In this document: positions 53,776 to 64,000 of the stretch, piece by piece
Layout of the letters: every line of letters begins with the position of its first letter
Numbering within the stretch: position 1 is the stretch's first letter
Assembly (NCBI GenBank): GCA_029215795.1
Contig: JARDYH010000002.1
Coordinates: 362,912,973 to 362,976,972, forward strand
Reading direction: 5' to 3'
From: Anniella stebbinsi
Taxonomy: Eukaryota; Chordata; Lepidosauria; Squamata; Anniellidae
Length of the DNA: 64,000 bases
Translations under genes and position numbers: made by a program
Notes under the pieces: model-generated
What the model was told of the DNA's origin: nothing
The model's database searches: none
What the model saw: the letters and a program-made list of their open reading frames with translations, nothing else

Positions 53776-53802
53776 CTGAAGTGCAGCTCAGCCCTCCCCC
53801 CC

Positions 53803-53935
53803 AACCCGAGGCCCTCCAGACGTGCGGGAGTACAACTCCCATTATTCCCAGCCAATAGGGTCAATGCTGGCTAGGAATGATGGGAGTTGCAGTCCAGCAC
53901 ATCTGGAGGGCCCCAGGTTGGGGGAGGCTGGTGCA
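53803..53935. mobile_element. CCAGATGT-type foldback miniature element, adjacent copy
   Basis: Arms AACCCGAGGCCCTCCAGAC and CTGGAGGGCCCCAGGTTGGG; a second copy starts 27 bp after the first ends. Confidence 0.7.
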
Positions 53936-54213
53936 GCTGGGCAGCGTCTGTGCAGTGCAGAGTGACATTCTGCAGCAGGAATTCCTCCGCTTTTGTGCCG
54001 TGGGGCACGTGGGTTTTACGAAGGAAGGGCAAGAAAGAGAGGAGGAGAAAAGAAGGCAGAAGAGAAAAGGAATAAATCTGGACACTGGTTTCTTTCAGCC
54101 TTCATAGCCTTAAAGAAAGAGTATATAACACCTTCATTTTTACTTCTCTGTTGCAAGGCAAATCCATCTTCTCCTTCCATAGCCATCTTCTCCTTCCTAG
54201 TTAGCCCTTCTTA

Positions 54214-54770
54214 AGAACATAAGAAGTGCCATGCAGGATCAGACCGAGGGTCCATCTAGTCCAGCACTCTATTCACACAGTGGCCAACCAGCTGCCGACC
54301 AGGAACCCACCAGCAGGACACCAGTGCAACAGCACCCTCCCACCCATGTTCCCCAGCAGCTGGTGCACCACAGGCTTACTGCCTCCAATACTGGAAGTAG
54401 CACATAGCCATCAGGACCAGCAGCCCTTGATAGCTGCTGCCGCCGCCGCCGCCGCCTCCTCCGCCTCCTCCGCTGCTGCCTCCTCCTCCTCCAGGGATTT
54501 ATCCAACCCCCTTTTAAAGCCATCCAAATTGGTGGCCATCTCTACATCTTGTGGCAGTGAATTCTATAGTTTAACTCTGCGCGGTGTGAAGAAGTCCTTC
54601 CTTTTATTTGTCCTGAATCTCCCACCCATCAGCTTCATGGGATAATGACCCCATTGGGTCCTAGTACTATGAGAGAGGGAGAAAAGTGGCTCCCTCTCCA
54701 CGTTCTCCACACCACACATAATGTTGTACATCTCTATCATGTCTCCCCCCTCAGTCTCCTTTTTTCCAAG
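54214..54770 (-). mobile_element. CR1/L3-like LINE 3' UTR with internal GCC/TCC expansion
   Basis: A full-length relative of 33355-33745. In the middle (54438-54494) the usual short CCTCCTCC is expanded into (GCC)n/(TCC)n. Confidence 0.8.
54438..54494. repeat. (GCC)n/(TCC)n expansion inside a LINE copy
   Basis: GCCGCCGCCGCC followed by CTCCTCC runs within the LINE at 54214-54770. Confidence 0.9.
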
Positions 54771-54939
54771 CCTGATCCAGCATGGCTCTTCTTTTGTTTT
54801 GTTTTTATTCTATTCCCCCCCCCCCCAATTCTGCTCATCTCTATTTGTTTTTAAACCATCCCAGATCGTCTGCAAAACCGGAAGGATTCTCCAGCCCCCC
54901 AACCCCCTTCCTTATCTCCTCCACTTGCACAACAGTCCT

Positions 54940-55490
54940 GCAAGGTAGGCCGGGGGCGGCTCCCACCCACTGTGGAGGGCGGACGCTCCGGGGCAGAGAC
55001 CAGCCCGGGGTGGGCGTGGGGGAGGCGGCAGCTGGGCTGCAAAGTCCGAGTACTGCCGCCTGCGAGACACTCACCGGGCGACAGAGCTCCCCGCGTGGGC
55101 TTCCGCCGCTTGCCAGGCCCGGCTTACACAACGCGGGAGCGGCTCCTGGGCGGGGAAAGGGGCGGGCGCGGCGCGGAGGAGCCTTCCCCGCCCGGAGTTG
55201 GAGCGATCTCTCCCACCCAGCTCGGGTCCGGGCGGGCGGCTGCCGCCAAAGGCCACCGCTGACCCGCGCGCTTCGGTCCGCACCAGGCGGCTGTTGGCGC
55301 GCTCGCAGCTTTATGAATGGGAATCCGCGGCGGGCGGATCGAACGTTGCAACATTGCTCGGGCTGACGTCACTTGTTTTGGGGGGGGCACATGAGCTGGA
55401 AGGGGCGGAGTTTCGTTGCGATCCCGCCAATGTAACGGAACTAAGTCGTATTCAGCGCTGCAGGGCGCACGTAGAACCCAAGTACTAGCT
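54940..55490 (-). promoter_or_regulatory. CpG-rich promoter, probably of PHR, with candidate noncoding exon
   Basis: A 550-bp GC- and CpG-dense block in otherwise ordinary DNA. It contains a full CRE (TGACGTCA, 55364-55371), a GC box (GGGGCGG, 55402-55408) and a CCAAT box (55427-55431). On the minus strand a strong donor (CCCG|GTGAGTG) ends a possible noncoding exon at 55075; it could splice to the acceptor near 50209. No coding frame here resembles a known protein. A divergent gene to the right could share it, but no exon is seen there. Confidence 0.55.
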
Positions 55491-55581
55491 CCAGCCCCCC
55501 CCTCCCCCCAAAACCAGTGCCTTCCCAGTGGTTGGGCTACAAGCCCAAGGCTGAGGGGTATCCCTGGTTGAGAACTGCTCC

Positions 55582-55658
55582 TAGGGTGACCAGATACAAA
55601 AGAGGGCAGGGCTCCTGCAGCTTTAACCGTTGCGATGAAGAGGAAATTATCCCCAGGT
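55582..55658. mobile_element. partial hAT palindrome that hosts a nested copy
   Basis: It starts TAGGGTGACCAGATACAAAA; this matches the reverse complement of the central sequence of other copies. It is cut at 55658 by the nested copy and resumes briefly at 55987 (GATGCATG). Confidence 0.75.
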
Positions 55659-55978
55659 TAGGGTGACCAGATAAAATCCAGGTCAGGGCTCCTGTAACTT
55701 TAACAGTTGTAGAGCAAAGGGAATTTCAGTCAGTGTTATTTGTATGCAATTAGTTCCTGGTGAAATTCCCTCTTCATCACAACTGTTAAAGTTGCAGGGG
55801 CCCTGCCTTCTTTTGCATATGGTCACTCTAGTATAGTGCATGCATCTTTAACTGTTGTGATGAAGAGGGAATATCACCAGGAACTAATTGCATACAAATG
55901 ACACTGGCTGAAATTCCCTTTGCTGTACAACTGTTAAAGTTACAGGAGCCCTGACCTGGATTTTATCTGGTCAACCTA
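55659..55978. mobile_element. hAT palindrome nested in an older copy
   Basis: 320 bp, exact 8-bp duplication CCCCAGGT at 55651-55658 and 55979-55986; belongs to the AAAATCCAGGTCAGGGC subfamily. Confidence 0.92.
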
Positions 55979-56320
55979 CCCCAGGTGATGCATGTATCCT
56001 TGTCCATCATTTGTAAAACCTCATTTTTTCACCATTGTGCAAAGCAGAATGTACGACACGTTCAGTGTTTTGCTTGAATTATTATTGGGTGGGGGGGAAA
56101 TAATAATAAATTTTTAAAAAAAAAATCAAAGAGGAAAATTTGGGGTGGGGCGTTCATTTCAGCTGTCGGGGATGTGGCCCAAGCAGCCTGCTCACCCCCT
56201 CCCCCTTGCTCTCTCAAGAGCACTTTAAATCGGGACCTCTTCATCCGTGGGAGGACACTGACCTGTCAGGACACTGACTTCCTGGCAGTGCCAGCTCCAA
56301 GTTTTGAAGGGCCCTTGCTG

Positions 56321-56634
56321 TAGGGTGACCATATGAAAAGGAGGACTAGGGCTCCTGTCTCTTTAACAGCAGTATAGAAAAGGGAATTTCAGCAGGTTCC
56401 ATTTGTAGGCATGTAGCACCTGGTGAAATCCCCTCTTCATCACAGCAGTTAAAGCCGCAGGAGCTATACTACAGGGGCCAGATACAAAAGAAGGCAGGGC
56501 TCCTGCAGCTTTAACTATTTTCATGAAGAGGGAATTTCACCAGGTGTTACATGCCTATAAATGGCACCTGCAGAAATTCCCTTTTCTATACAACTGTTAA
56601 AGAGCCCAGTCCTCCTTTCCATAGCGTCACCCAA
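56321..56634. mobile_element. hAT palindrome with the centre in the opposite orientation
   Basis: The same arms as the other copies, but the centre reads CTATACTACAGGGGCCAGAT, the reverse complement of the usual centre. The right end is mutated (CACCCAA). Confidence 0.85.
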
Positions 56635-57384
56635 CTCCTGATGCATATGGTAGATCCATTTTCCCTGCCCTTCCCTGCAATACAGGCCATTAGTTTCCAT
56701 TAGGGATTCTTCACATGAGCAAAATAAAGCAGGCTGGTGGCTGGCTACTCCGGGAAGTTTGCATGTCCTCAGGAGGTCTTCAGCTCACCCCCCCCCCCCT
56801 TATTCCATTATAAAATAGATCAAAGAAAAGCTGGAATAAACCCCTAATTGTGCGAAACGCGCAGTGTGTAAAGCTGGGGTTGCGCTATGAACTTGTTGTG
56901 TCTGTGATCAAGGAAGAAGAGGGTAAAATGCCTCTCTGCAAGGAAGAGAGGCAGATCTGATCCACCCTACCGAGAGCACCCCTTTAAGTTCAATGGGGCT
57001 TACTCACAAGTAAGTGTGCTGAGGATCTTTGTCTACTCAGAAGTAAGTCTTGGCTTTCCTGGGGGCTGCGAGGAAACAGTACTGCAGACTTCCCCTCTCC
57101 TTTGCACATATGCCAGGGAGGGCAGAAGGGAGGCTCTCCCTCAATACACACCTTTAAAGGAGCCCTGGGAAACAGCAGGATCTTCTGCCTTCTTACCCCT
57201 CTCCTCCTGTGTAATGCAGTCCATATCAATCATGCGAAGAACCAGGAAGCACAACAACTCCTGGTAAACAACGTGGTTTTCCTTAGAGTAGAGATCTCTG
57301 TCACTGGCAGAAAGAGCTTTGGGCTAAAATGTGTGGATATTTTCGATCTTTTGGCCACAAACCATTTGCCTTTGTTATATTTTT

Positions 57385-57498
57385 GTGCATTGGTTTCATA
57401 TTATGTAATTATATTGGAATTCCAGGGTTTTAAGCTTTGGATATTGGGCAGTATGGAAATGAAATGAATGGAATGAAAAGTAACTGTAACTTTAATCA
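57385..57498 (+). repeat. 110-bp LINE-tail-like repeat, copy 2
   Basis: The second copy of the repeat at 49573-49685, followed directly by a CR1 3' end. Confidence 0.6.
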
Positions 57499-57502
57499 AT
57501 CT

Positions 57503-57840
57503 GTGAGAAGACTGAGGGGAGACATGATAGCACTCTTCAATACTTGAAAGGTTGTCACACAGAGGAGGGCCAGGATCTCTTCTCAATCATCCTAGACTCA
57601 AGTTACAGGAAGCCAGATTCCGGCTGGACATCAGGAAAAACTTCCTGACTGTTAGAGCGGCACGACAATGAAACCAATGACCTAGGGAGGTGGTGGGCTC
57701 TCCCACACCAGAGGCCTTCAAGAGGCAGCTGGACAGCCATCTGTCAGGGATGCTTGAAGGTGGATTCCTGCACTGAGCAGGGGGCTGGACTCGATGGCCT
57801 TATGGGCCCCTTCCAACTCTACTATTCCATGATTCTATGA
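57503..57840 (+). mobile_element. CR1 LINE 3' end
   Basis: It starts near GTGAGAAGACTGAGG and ends ATTCCATGATTCTATGA. Confidence 0.9.
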
Positions 57841-58950
57841 CCTCGGATGCAGGAATCTGAAATATCCCATGGCCCCACAAACTCTGTCAAGATGGGATGG
57901 TTGTCACCTCCATGCCCGTTTATGACTTTCTGCTGCATTTGACAGGCCACCATTAGAGATGGAATGCTGGGCTTGATGGACCTTGGTCTTATCCAGCAAG
58001 GATGCTCTTGTTCAGTGCCCCAGCTTCATTTGGGCCTATACCTCCAGAGGTGGATTCTCCAGACTAATACAGGCGGCCTTGGAAGGCCGGAGCAGATAAA
58101 TTTTGTTATCTTGGCCCATACCAAGTTCACAGTTCTGTGAAACTGGCTCAGCATCATATCTGAGCATCTGCCAATGATGTAGATGCTGCTTTTACAGAGT
58201 AATGCTGGCCCAAAAAGAGAGGGAGAGAGAGACAGAGCCTTCACCAAAGAACTTAACTTACTTTTTGAGAGTGTGTACGTGTCAACAGAGCAGGGATATT
58301 GAACCTCTGGCCCATGAGCTGAATGTGGCCCTTGGGGCTCCGCAAATGATACCCTTGTGATAGAGGGTGAGGAGGTGATAGAGAGGCAGTGGTAATACGG
58401 ACCTGGCTGTACAATGAAGTGAGTCACCACACAACCAGTTCTCTGGATTTTTAGTGGTTGTGAGACCCCGGTTACTTTGGACTCATCATATGGTTAGAGG
58501 CTAGAGATCACCGAGTGTTCATACAGTCATGGTAAGATTTTATCCAGCTACCACCTGGCAAATGGGTGTGTGATTTCAGCCAGAGCAGGCGTAGGAAGCA
58601 AAAACAAAATGAATATGAATGATTCCAAAAATATACTGATCATTTGTGAGAAATAGACATTAAAATTTGGTTAGCTGGCAGGGAGAGGGACATTGGTCCC
58701 ATTCATTCAAGCAGGTAATGACACCCAGGCTTGGAATGAGGAACCTGGCATGAGGGGCGCCTTTTACAGAAAAGGGTGGCTTTGTGAGCCTGGAGGAAGT
58801 GAAGTCTCTAAAAACATGCACCAGGCAGGGGAAATCCCAGCCACGGTCTCCCTCGTTAACAACTGCCCAAGATCCATTAGCTGAAGCTCTATGGGTGGTT
58901 CTCTGAACAAAACTTTAAAACTGTAAACTAACATAGTAGAACATATCATA
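57841..58950. other. intergenic, no feature recognised
   Basis: No exon and no repeat identified. Confidence 0.35.
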
Positions 58951-59270
58951 TTGGTTGACCCTATGGAAAGATGGACAGGACTCCTGTATCTTTAACAGCT
59001 GCCTAGAAAAAGGAATTCCAGCAGTTGCCATTTGTATGCATGCAGCACTTAGTGAAATGCCCTCTTCATCAGAACAGTTAGAGCTGCAGGAGCCCTGCCC
59101 TCTTTTGTATTTGGTCACTCTAGTATAGCTCCTGCAGCTTTAACTGTTGCGATGAAGAGGGGATTTCACCAGGTGCTGTATGCATACAAATGACACCTGC
59201 TGAAATTCCCTTTTCCGTACAACTCTTAAAGATACAGGAGCCCTGTCCTCCTTTTCATATGGTCACCCTA
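58951..59270. mobile_element. hAT palindrome
   Basis: 320 bp with a mutated left end (TTGGTTGACC) and an intact right end CATATGGTCACCCTA. No clear target duplication remains. Confidence 0.82.
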
Positions 59271-60084
59271 TTCATAAAAACCATGAGTTTTAAACAGAAT
59301 AAATTTAAAATGAGAACCAAGATCAAAGCCAGCAGAAACACAAAGATCACCTGGTGCCAAAAAAGACCACAATGTAGGTTGTTAAGGTTGCCAACTTCAA
59401 TTAGTGCTCCTTGCTCCTGTGCCTTTAACAGAATCTTGATCAGCAGACATTAGCAAATGAAAAAATACTTATTTCCAGGCCTGAAAAGCAACATTGGCTG
59501 AGATCTGCAAAACTTCCATTGTTGAAGGCATACCAGCAGGCTAGAATTTTTCTCATTTGGCTACCCTGTTGGTTGTTCCTGAGGTTAGACAAAAGAATAC
59601 TGGTTAAAGAGATAATTGGTCTGTTTCTTAAAAGCATAAGAAGAACATACTGAATCAGACCAAAGTCTTCCCTAGTCAAGCATTCTGTTCTCGCTTTAGC
59701 CAACAAGATGACCCAATGGAAAGCCCCTTCTGCTCAAGTGCCTGGTCAGGGTTGTTATCAGACCTGGGGCCCAGGCCCTGAATCTATTTCCCATGGCCCG
59801 GATCTATTCCCCAGAGCCCTAAGTGTACATTGGTCCTGATGGAAGATTTTCCTATGTTTCCTTGCCACATAGGGGGCAATTTTCAAGAGGGAGTGTGGCC
59901 AGGAAGGGAAGACTTAACCCTGTTTCCCATATGCTACAGCCCCACCCTCTGCCTAGCAACTAAGCTTAGAAGAAATCCTTCCATTGGTGCCAAAGGTAGA
60001 TTTTCCTAAACTTGGCTGGCATCCGGGGTGGGGATTTCCAGCAGTATCACTGATAGAGGAGAAAGTTCCCTATGAGAAAACAAA

Positions 60085-60490
60085 GCCCTGTGAGGAGAGA
60101 CTGCAAGAACTGGGCATGTTTAGCCTTGAGGAGAAAAGACTGAGGGGAGACATGACAGTACCTTCAAGGACTTGAAAGGTTGTCACACAGAGGAGGGCCA
60201 GGATCTCCCCTCGACCATCCCAGAGTGCAGGATGCAGAATAACGGGCTCAAGTGACAGGAAGCCAGATTCTGGCTGGACATTAGGAAAAACTTCCTGACT
60301 GTTAGAGCAGTATGACAATGGAACCAATGACCTAGGGAGGTGGTGGGCTTTCCCACATTAGAGGCCTTCAAGAGGCAGCTAGAGAGCCACCTGTCAGGGA
60401 TGCTTTAAGGTGGATTCTTGCATTGAGCAGGGGGTTGGACTAGATGGCCTTATAGGCCCCTTCCAACTCTGCTATTCTATGATTCTATGA
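60085..60490 (+). mobile_element. CR1 LINE 3' end
   Basis: It starts at GCCCTGTGAGGAGAGAC (end of ORF2) and ends TTCTATGATTCTATGA. Confidence 0.9.
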
Positions 60491-60616
60491 TACCCTCCTT
60501 TCGCTGTGCAGTGCGGCCCCTCCAAATGGTAATTAAGCTTTCTAGGTGTCCTACTTTACAGAGGACCGTCCTCTGTTTGAAGGGCCGTCCAGCCCAAGTC
60601 TAGGCAAAAGATAAAG

Positions 60617-60800
60617 TAGGCTGACCATCTGAAAAGGAGGACAGGGCTCATGTAACTTTAACAGTTGTAGAGAAAAGGGAATTTCAGCCAGTGTTATTTG
60701 TATGCATTTAGTTCCTGGTGAAATTCCCTCTTCATCACAACAGTTAAAGTTGCAGGGGCCCTGCTTTCTTTTGTATATGGTCACTCTAGTATAGTGCCTG
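60617..60800. mobile_element. hAT palindrome, left half only
   Basis: It starts TAGGCTGACCATCTG and stops just past the centre (CACTCTAGTATAGTGCCTG). Confidence 0.8.
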
Positions 60801-61750
60801 CCTTGAAGTTAGGCAGCAAATGTAGGAGGCATATCATCACCTGGTCTCAGGGTAAGATGTATAGTATTTCAGTTGAAATTACAATAATTCTTGTTTAAAT
60901 TTGCATCTGTATTATATATTCATTAGTATATGCAGGGTTTATGCAAATCGGTGTTCTCTCCTGTCCTCTGTTTTTGTGATACGTTTTCTCATTTGTAAAA
61001 GATGCCTCAACGGCCAGCCTCCTTCCCTTGATGCCAATAGAAAGATTGAGCCCAGAGTCTTTGAAGTGCCTCACAACGCTCTGCTCCTTGGATTGGTTTC
61101 GAGAGATTTGACCTGCTGTCAGATTAGATCAGGGGAGTCACCAGTGCTAATCCCTTTGTAGGAGGTATGGCTACATGTTTACCTAAGGATCCACTTTGAA
61201 TGCCAAGCAGCCCTGTGAAGGATTAATCCTCTGAAACCTGGATATTAGTTTCAGCCGCCAGGCCCTCGAAATGGGCCAAGCTGTGCCAAATGCAGTAGGA
61301 TGGACGTATCCCACCGCTGCCCTCCCCCAATACACCAGGAATTAGGAAAACAGCTTCCAGGTGAGATAATGTGATGTTTAGGCAAACATGAGCCCTGGTA
61401 TTTCTCCTGAGGTCGGAGTTTGCTGTGCTTGATCTTCAGTTTGGGAAAAATAAACGTAGATCTCATCCGTTGATTATCAAGAGCCGTGGCGTGAAAAATG
61501 AAACAAACTTTAGCTCTCCACCCTCCGACAGGCAGTTGAACCAGGAAACCATTTTAAAAAGGTAAATGAAAAGGAAGGATTTCTAGTAGCGTCATCAGAT
61601 CAGCTTCTGGCCCCAGGTGAGAAGGGCCAGGTCAAAGCATTGCTGAGATGGGTGGCCATCATTTGCCCTTGCTGCCCATTTTAGTCGTATGGCTCCAGAA
61701 TGCCAGCATCCATGGTAAGTGACTGATGCAAAGCCTCACTGATTAATACG
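60801..61750. other. intergenic, no feature recognised
   Basis: Unique-looking sequence before the tandem CR1 array; no coding sense. Confidence 0.35.
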
Positions 61751-62228
61751 TAGGGTGGTGGTGGGCTCTCCCACATTCGAGGCCTTCAAGAGGCAGCTGG
61801 ACAACCATCTGTCAGGGATGCTTTAAGGTAGATTCCTGCATTGAGTAGGGGGTTGGACTTGATGGCCTCATAGGCCCCTTCCAACTCTACTATTCTATGA
61901 TTCTATGACCTAGGGAGGTGGTGGGCTCTCCCACATTCGAGGCCTTCAAGAGGCAGCTGGACAACCATCTGTCAGGGATGCTTTCATGTGGATTCCTGCA
62001 TTAAGCAGGGGGTTGGACTTGATGGCCTCATAGGCCCCTTCCAACTCTACTATTCTATGATTCTATGACCTAGGGAGGTGGTGGGCTCTCCCACATTCGA
62101 GGCCTTCAAGAGGCAGTTGGACAACCATCTGTCAGGGATGCTTTAAGGTAGATTCCTGCACTGAGTAAGGGGTTGGACTCGATGGCCTTAGAGGCCCCTT
62201 CCAACTCTACTATTCTACGATTCTATGA
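61751..62228 (+). repeat. tandem array of three CR1 3' ends, period 160 bp
   Basis: Units start at 61751, 61911 and 62071, each TAGGG[T/A]GGTGGTGGGCTC through TTCTATGATTCTATGA(CC). They differ at only a modest number of positions. The junction TTCTATGA|CCTAGGG joins the CR1 3' tip to an internal CR1 site that is also preceded by ATGA. Confidence 0.93.
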
Positions 62229-62460
62229 AAGCAGAAGTTCCAGAATCAGCCAAATGCTTCAGTTGGTTCATTAGCTTTATTTCAAAATTGCTCCGGCTGT
62301 AAGAAGCCCTGGCAAAAGAAAACAAAAACAAAGATATGGGAACATTAAAAAAGAAAATATCAGTACATATGAGGAGGGCATGCAATATCTCAAAATTAAT
62401 TGAAAACTAGAGGGCCTGTCAGTAAGAGGGAGTTCTACTAATCACTACTAACCTAATAGC

Positions 62461-62708
62461 ATTTATTTATTTATTTATTGTTGCATTTCTATCCCTCCTT
62501 TTTTCCTCTAAGGAACCCAAGGCGGCGTACATAATCTTCCTCCTCTCCATTTTATCCTCACAACAACAACCCTGTAAGGTAGATTGGGCTGAGAGTCTGT
62601 GACTGGCCCAAAGTCACCCAGTGGGTTTCCATGGCTGAGTGGGGCTAGAACCCCGAACTCCCGACTCCCAGCCTGACACTTTAGCCACTACACTACACTG
62701 CTCATAGA
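62461..62708 (-). mobile_element. Sauria SINE, minus strand
   Basis: It starts with an (ATTT)n tail, has the body AACAACCCTGTAAGGTAG and ends in CCACTACACTACACTG. The hAT copy at 62731 follows. Confidence 0.9.
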
Positions 62709-62730
62709 CCTTTGCTACTAATAGCAAGGT

Positions 62731-63050
62731 TAGGCTGACCATATGAAAAGGAGGACAGGGCTCATGTAACTTTAACTGTGGTAGAGAAAAGGGAATTTCA
62801 GCCAGTGTCATTTGTATGCAATTCGTACCTGGTGAAATTCCCTCTTCATTACAACTGTTAAAGCTGCAGGGGCCCTTCCCTCTTGTGTATCTGGTCACTC
62901 TAGTATAGTGGCTGAACCTTTAACTGTTGTGATGAAGAGGGGATTTCACCAGGAACTAATTGCATACAAATGACACTGGCTGAAATTTCCTTTTCTCTAC
63001 AACTGCTAAAGTTACATGAGCCCTGTCCTCCTTTTCATATGGTCAGCCTA
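62731..63050. mobile_element. hAT palindrome, TAGGCTGACC variant
   Basis: 320 bp, exact 8-bp duplication AGCAAGGT on both sides. The first bases are TAGGC on one strand and the complementary GCCTA on the other: a matched change of both ends. Confidence 0.93.
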
Positions 63051-63421
63051 AGCAAGGTATATGTTTCTTTTGTGATGACAGGAATCTTGTTATGCAACAT
63101 ATGAATAAATTGCAGCATAAAAGGCAGAGAAGAAACAAGATCCCAGCAGAAACCAGTCTCTCATTTGTTTTCGGGTTTTTTTTTGTGTACTGTATTTATT
63201 CCATGCCCACCAGTGGTCTTTGGCAGCACTGGCAACCAGGGCTGAATTTTTATACCCTGGGAGGCAGTAAACTACTCTGAAGGTACTATAGAAACACATT
63301 CAAGGCTGTTTGCATTCTGTGCATGCACCGTTCAGTCTAGAAACAGCTTCTGGTGACACGTTATCTTTTTGACGTAGATTTTAAGACCCATCTCTTCTGT
63401 CACCTTCGATCTCTGTCAATT

Positions 63422-63941
63422 CTATGGCCCTTTCTACGCCTAAGGGTGGAAAGGGAGGGAGGGGGAGGATCGAAGACTTACCTGCTTCTGCAATCCTCCC
63501 CCAGCGTCCAAACGGAAGCGTGACATCCCAGAAGAGAAGAGGGACGTCACGCCTGTCGCACCCACCATTTCCCACCCTAGAAACTGCAGCCGGGAGCACA
63601 ATTGCGCTCCAGCGAAAATGTAAGCCTTTAAAAAAAAAAAAGCCCTGACCCTGCTCTCCCCACCCCTGATGGCCCTGCACTCCCTCTGGACCGGCTCCTT
63701 CCCTCTTGCTGACCTCTGCTACTCACAGGGAGGAGAGAAGAAGCCAGGATGGGCACCCACACCACCCGCGGTCCTCAGGATGGTCCCAGGACCGCGGGAA
63801 AAATTGGGATAATTGGGCAACCAGTTATCCCGGTAAAATGGAGGGGTCATGCCTTCCTGCTCCAGGGATCCCCTGTGCATTGTTTGGATGCACAGGAATG
63901 ACCCAGGGATGACTCCGGGGGAAAAGGCAGGTGTAGACATA
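63422..63941. other. possible unclassified DNA transposon
   Basis: CTATGGCCCTTTCTACGCC at the left and GGCAGGTGTAGACATAG at the right are loosely inverted (TCTAC-type ends). The inside is GC-rich with GGACCGCGGG-type palindromes. Weak. Confidence 0.3.
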
Positions 63942-64000
63942 GATTCATAGGATCAAAGAATAGTGGAGTTGGAAGGGGCTACAAGGCCATTGAGTCCAAC
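63942..64000 (-). mobile_element. CR1 3' end, cut by the window edge
   Basis: GATTCATAGGATCAAAGAATAG followed by the CR1 UTR sequence TTGGAAGGGGC. Confidence 0.8.

Noticed and set aside
54782..55366. 194-codon ORF in the CpG island
   Set aside because: High GC removes stops. The Arg/Gly/Ala/Pro-rich translation resembles no protein, and the opposite strand is equally open.
61751..62228. CRISPR-like or satellite array
   Set aside because: The units are whole CR1 3' ends with no unique spacers; only three copies in a vertebrate genome.

Overview
This is vertebrate nuclear DNA, most likely from a squamate reptile (lizard or snake). Evidence for that: spliced multi-exon genes with GT/AG introns, an intact CPD photolyase gene (absent from placental mammals), Sauria-type tRNA-derived SINEs, many CR1 3' ends finishing in the ATTCTATGATTCTATGA-type tail, L1, L2-like and R4-like LINE remnants, a DIRS retrotransposon and many hAT-type miniature elements. 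The species cannot be named from the sequence alone.

Layout. Positions 958-17628 (+) hold the last eleven coding exons of RUBCN (Rubicon, an autophagy and endosome regulator), including the cysteine-rich Rubicon homology domain and the natural stop. A long 3' UTR appears to run to a poly(A) signal at 22080. A 1.44-kb DNA transposon (22177-23619) follows. Then comes a 5.88-kb DIRS retrotransposon (24606-30485) that looks intact: inverted terminal repeats, an internal complementary region matching both ends, a gag-like ORF, an RT/RNase H ORF and a tyrosine recombinase ORF. Positions 32384-50126 (-) hold a complete nine-exon class II CPD photolyase gene (539 codons plus stop); its CpG-rich promoter is probably at 54.9-55.5 kb. 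RUBCN and the photolyase gene are convergent (tail to tail), with the DIRS element between their 3' ends. From 55.5 kb to the end I find no coding exon, only interspersed repeats.

Repeats. The commonest family is a roughly 310-320-bp palindromic element with TAGGGTGACC termini. Six copies have exact 8-bp target duplications, which places it in the hAT superfamily. Other families are a GCGCAT-rich palindrome, a CAGTGG-ended hAT element, a 494-bp foldback beside the last photolyase exon, a 537-bp element with 5-bp flanking repeats, 120-140-bp foldbacks ending in CCAGATGT-type arms, and a 5'-truncated L1 with a 15-bp target duplication. CR1 3' tails occur repeatedly, and one has become a three-unit tandem array with a period of exactly 160 bp.

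The host genes are unrelated in function: one controls autophagy and endosome maturation, the other repairs UV damage by light. The element most worth attention is the DIRS copy. Its gag and recombinase reading frames are one phase separated by a single TGA, while the RT frame lies over them in another phase. Its termini are still identical to the internal complementary region, so it inserted recently.
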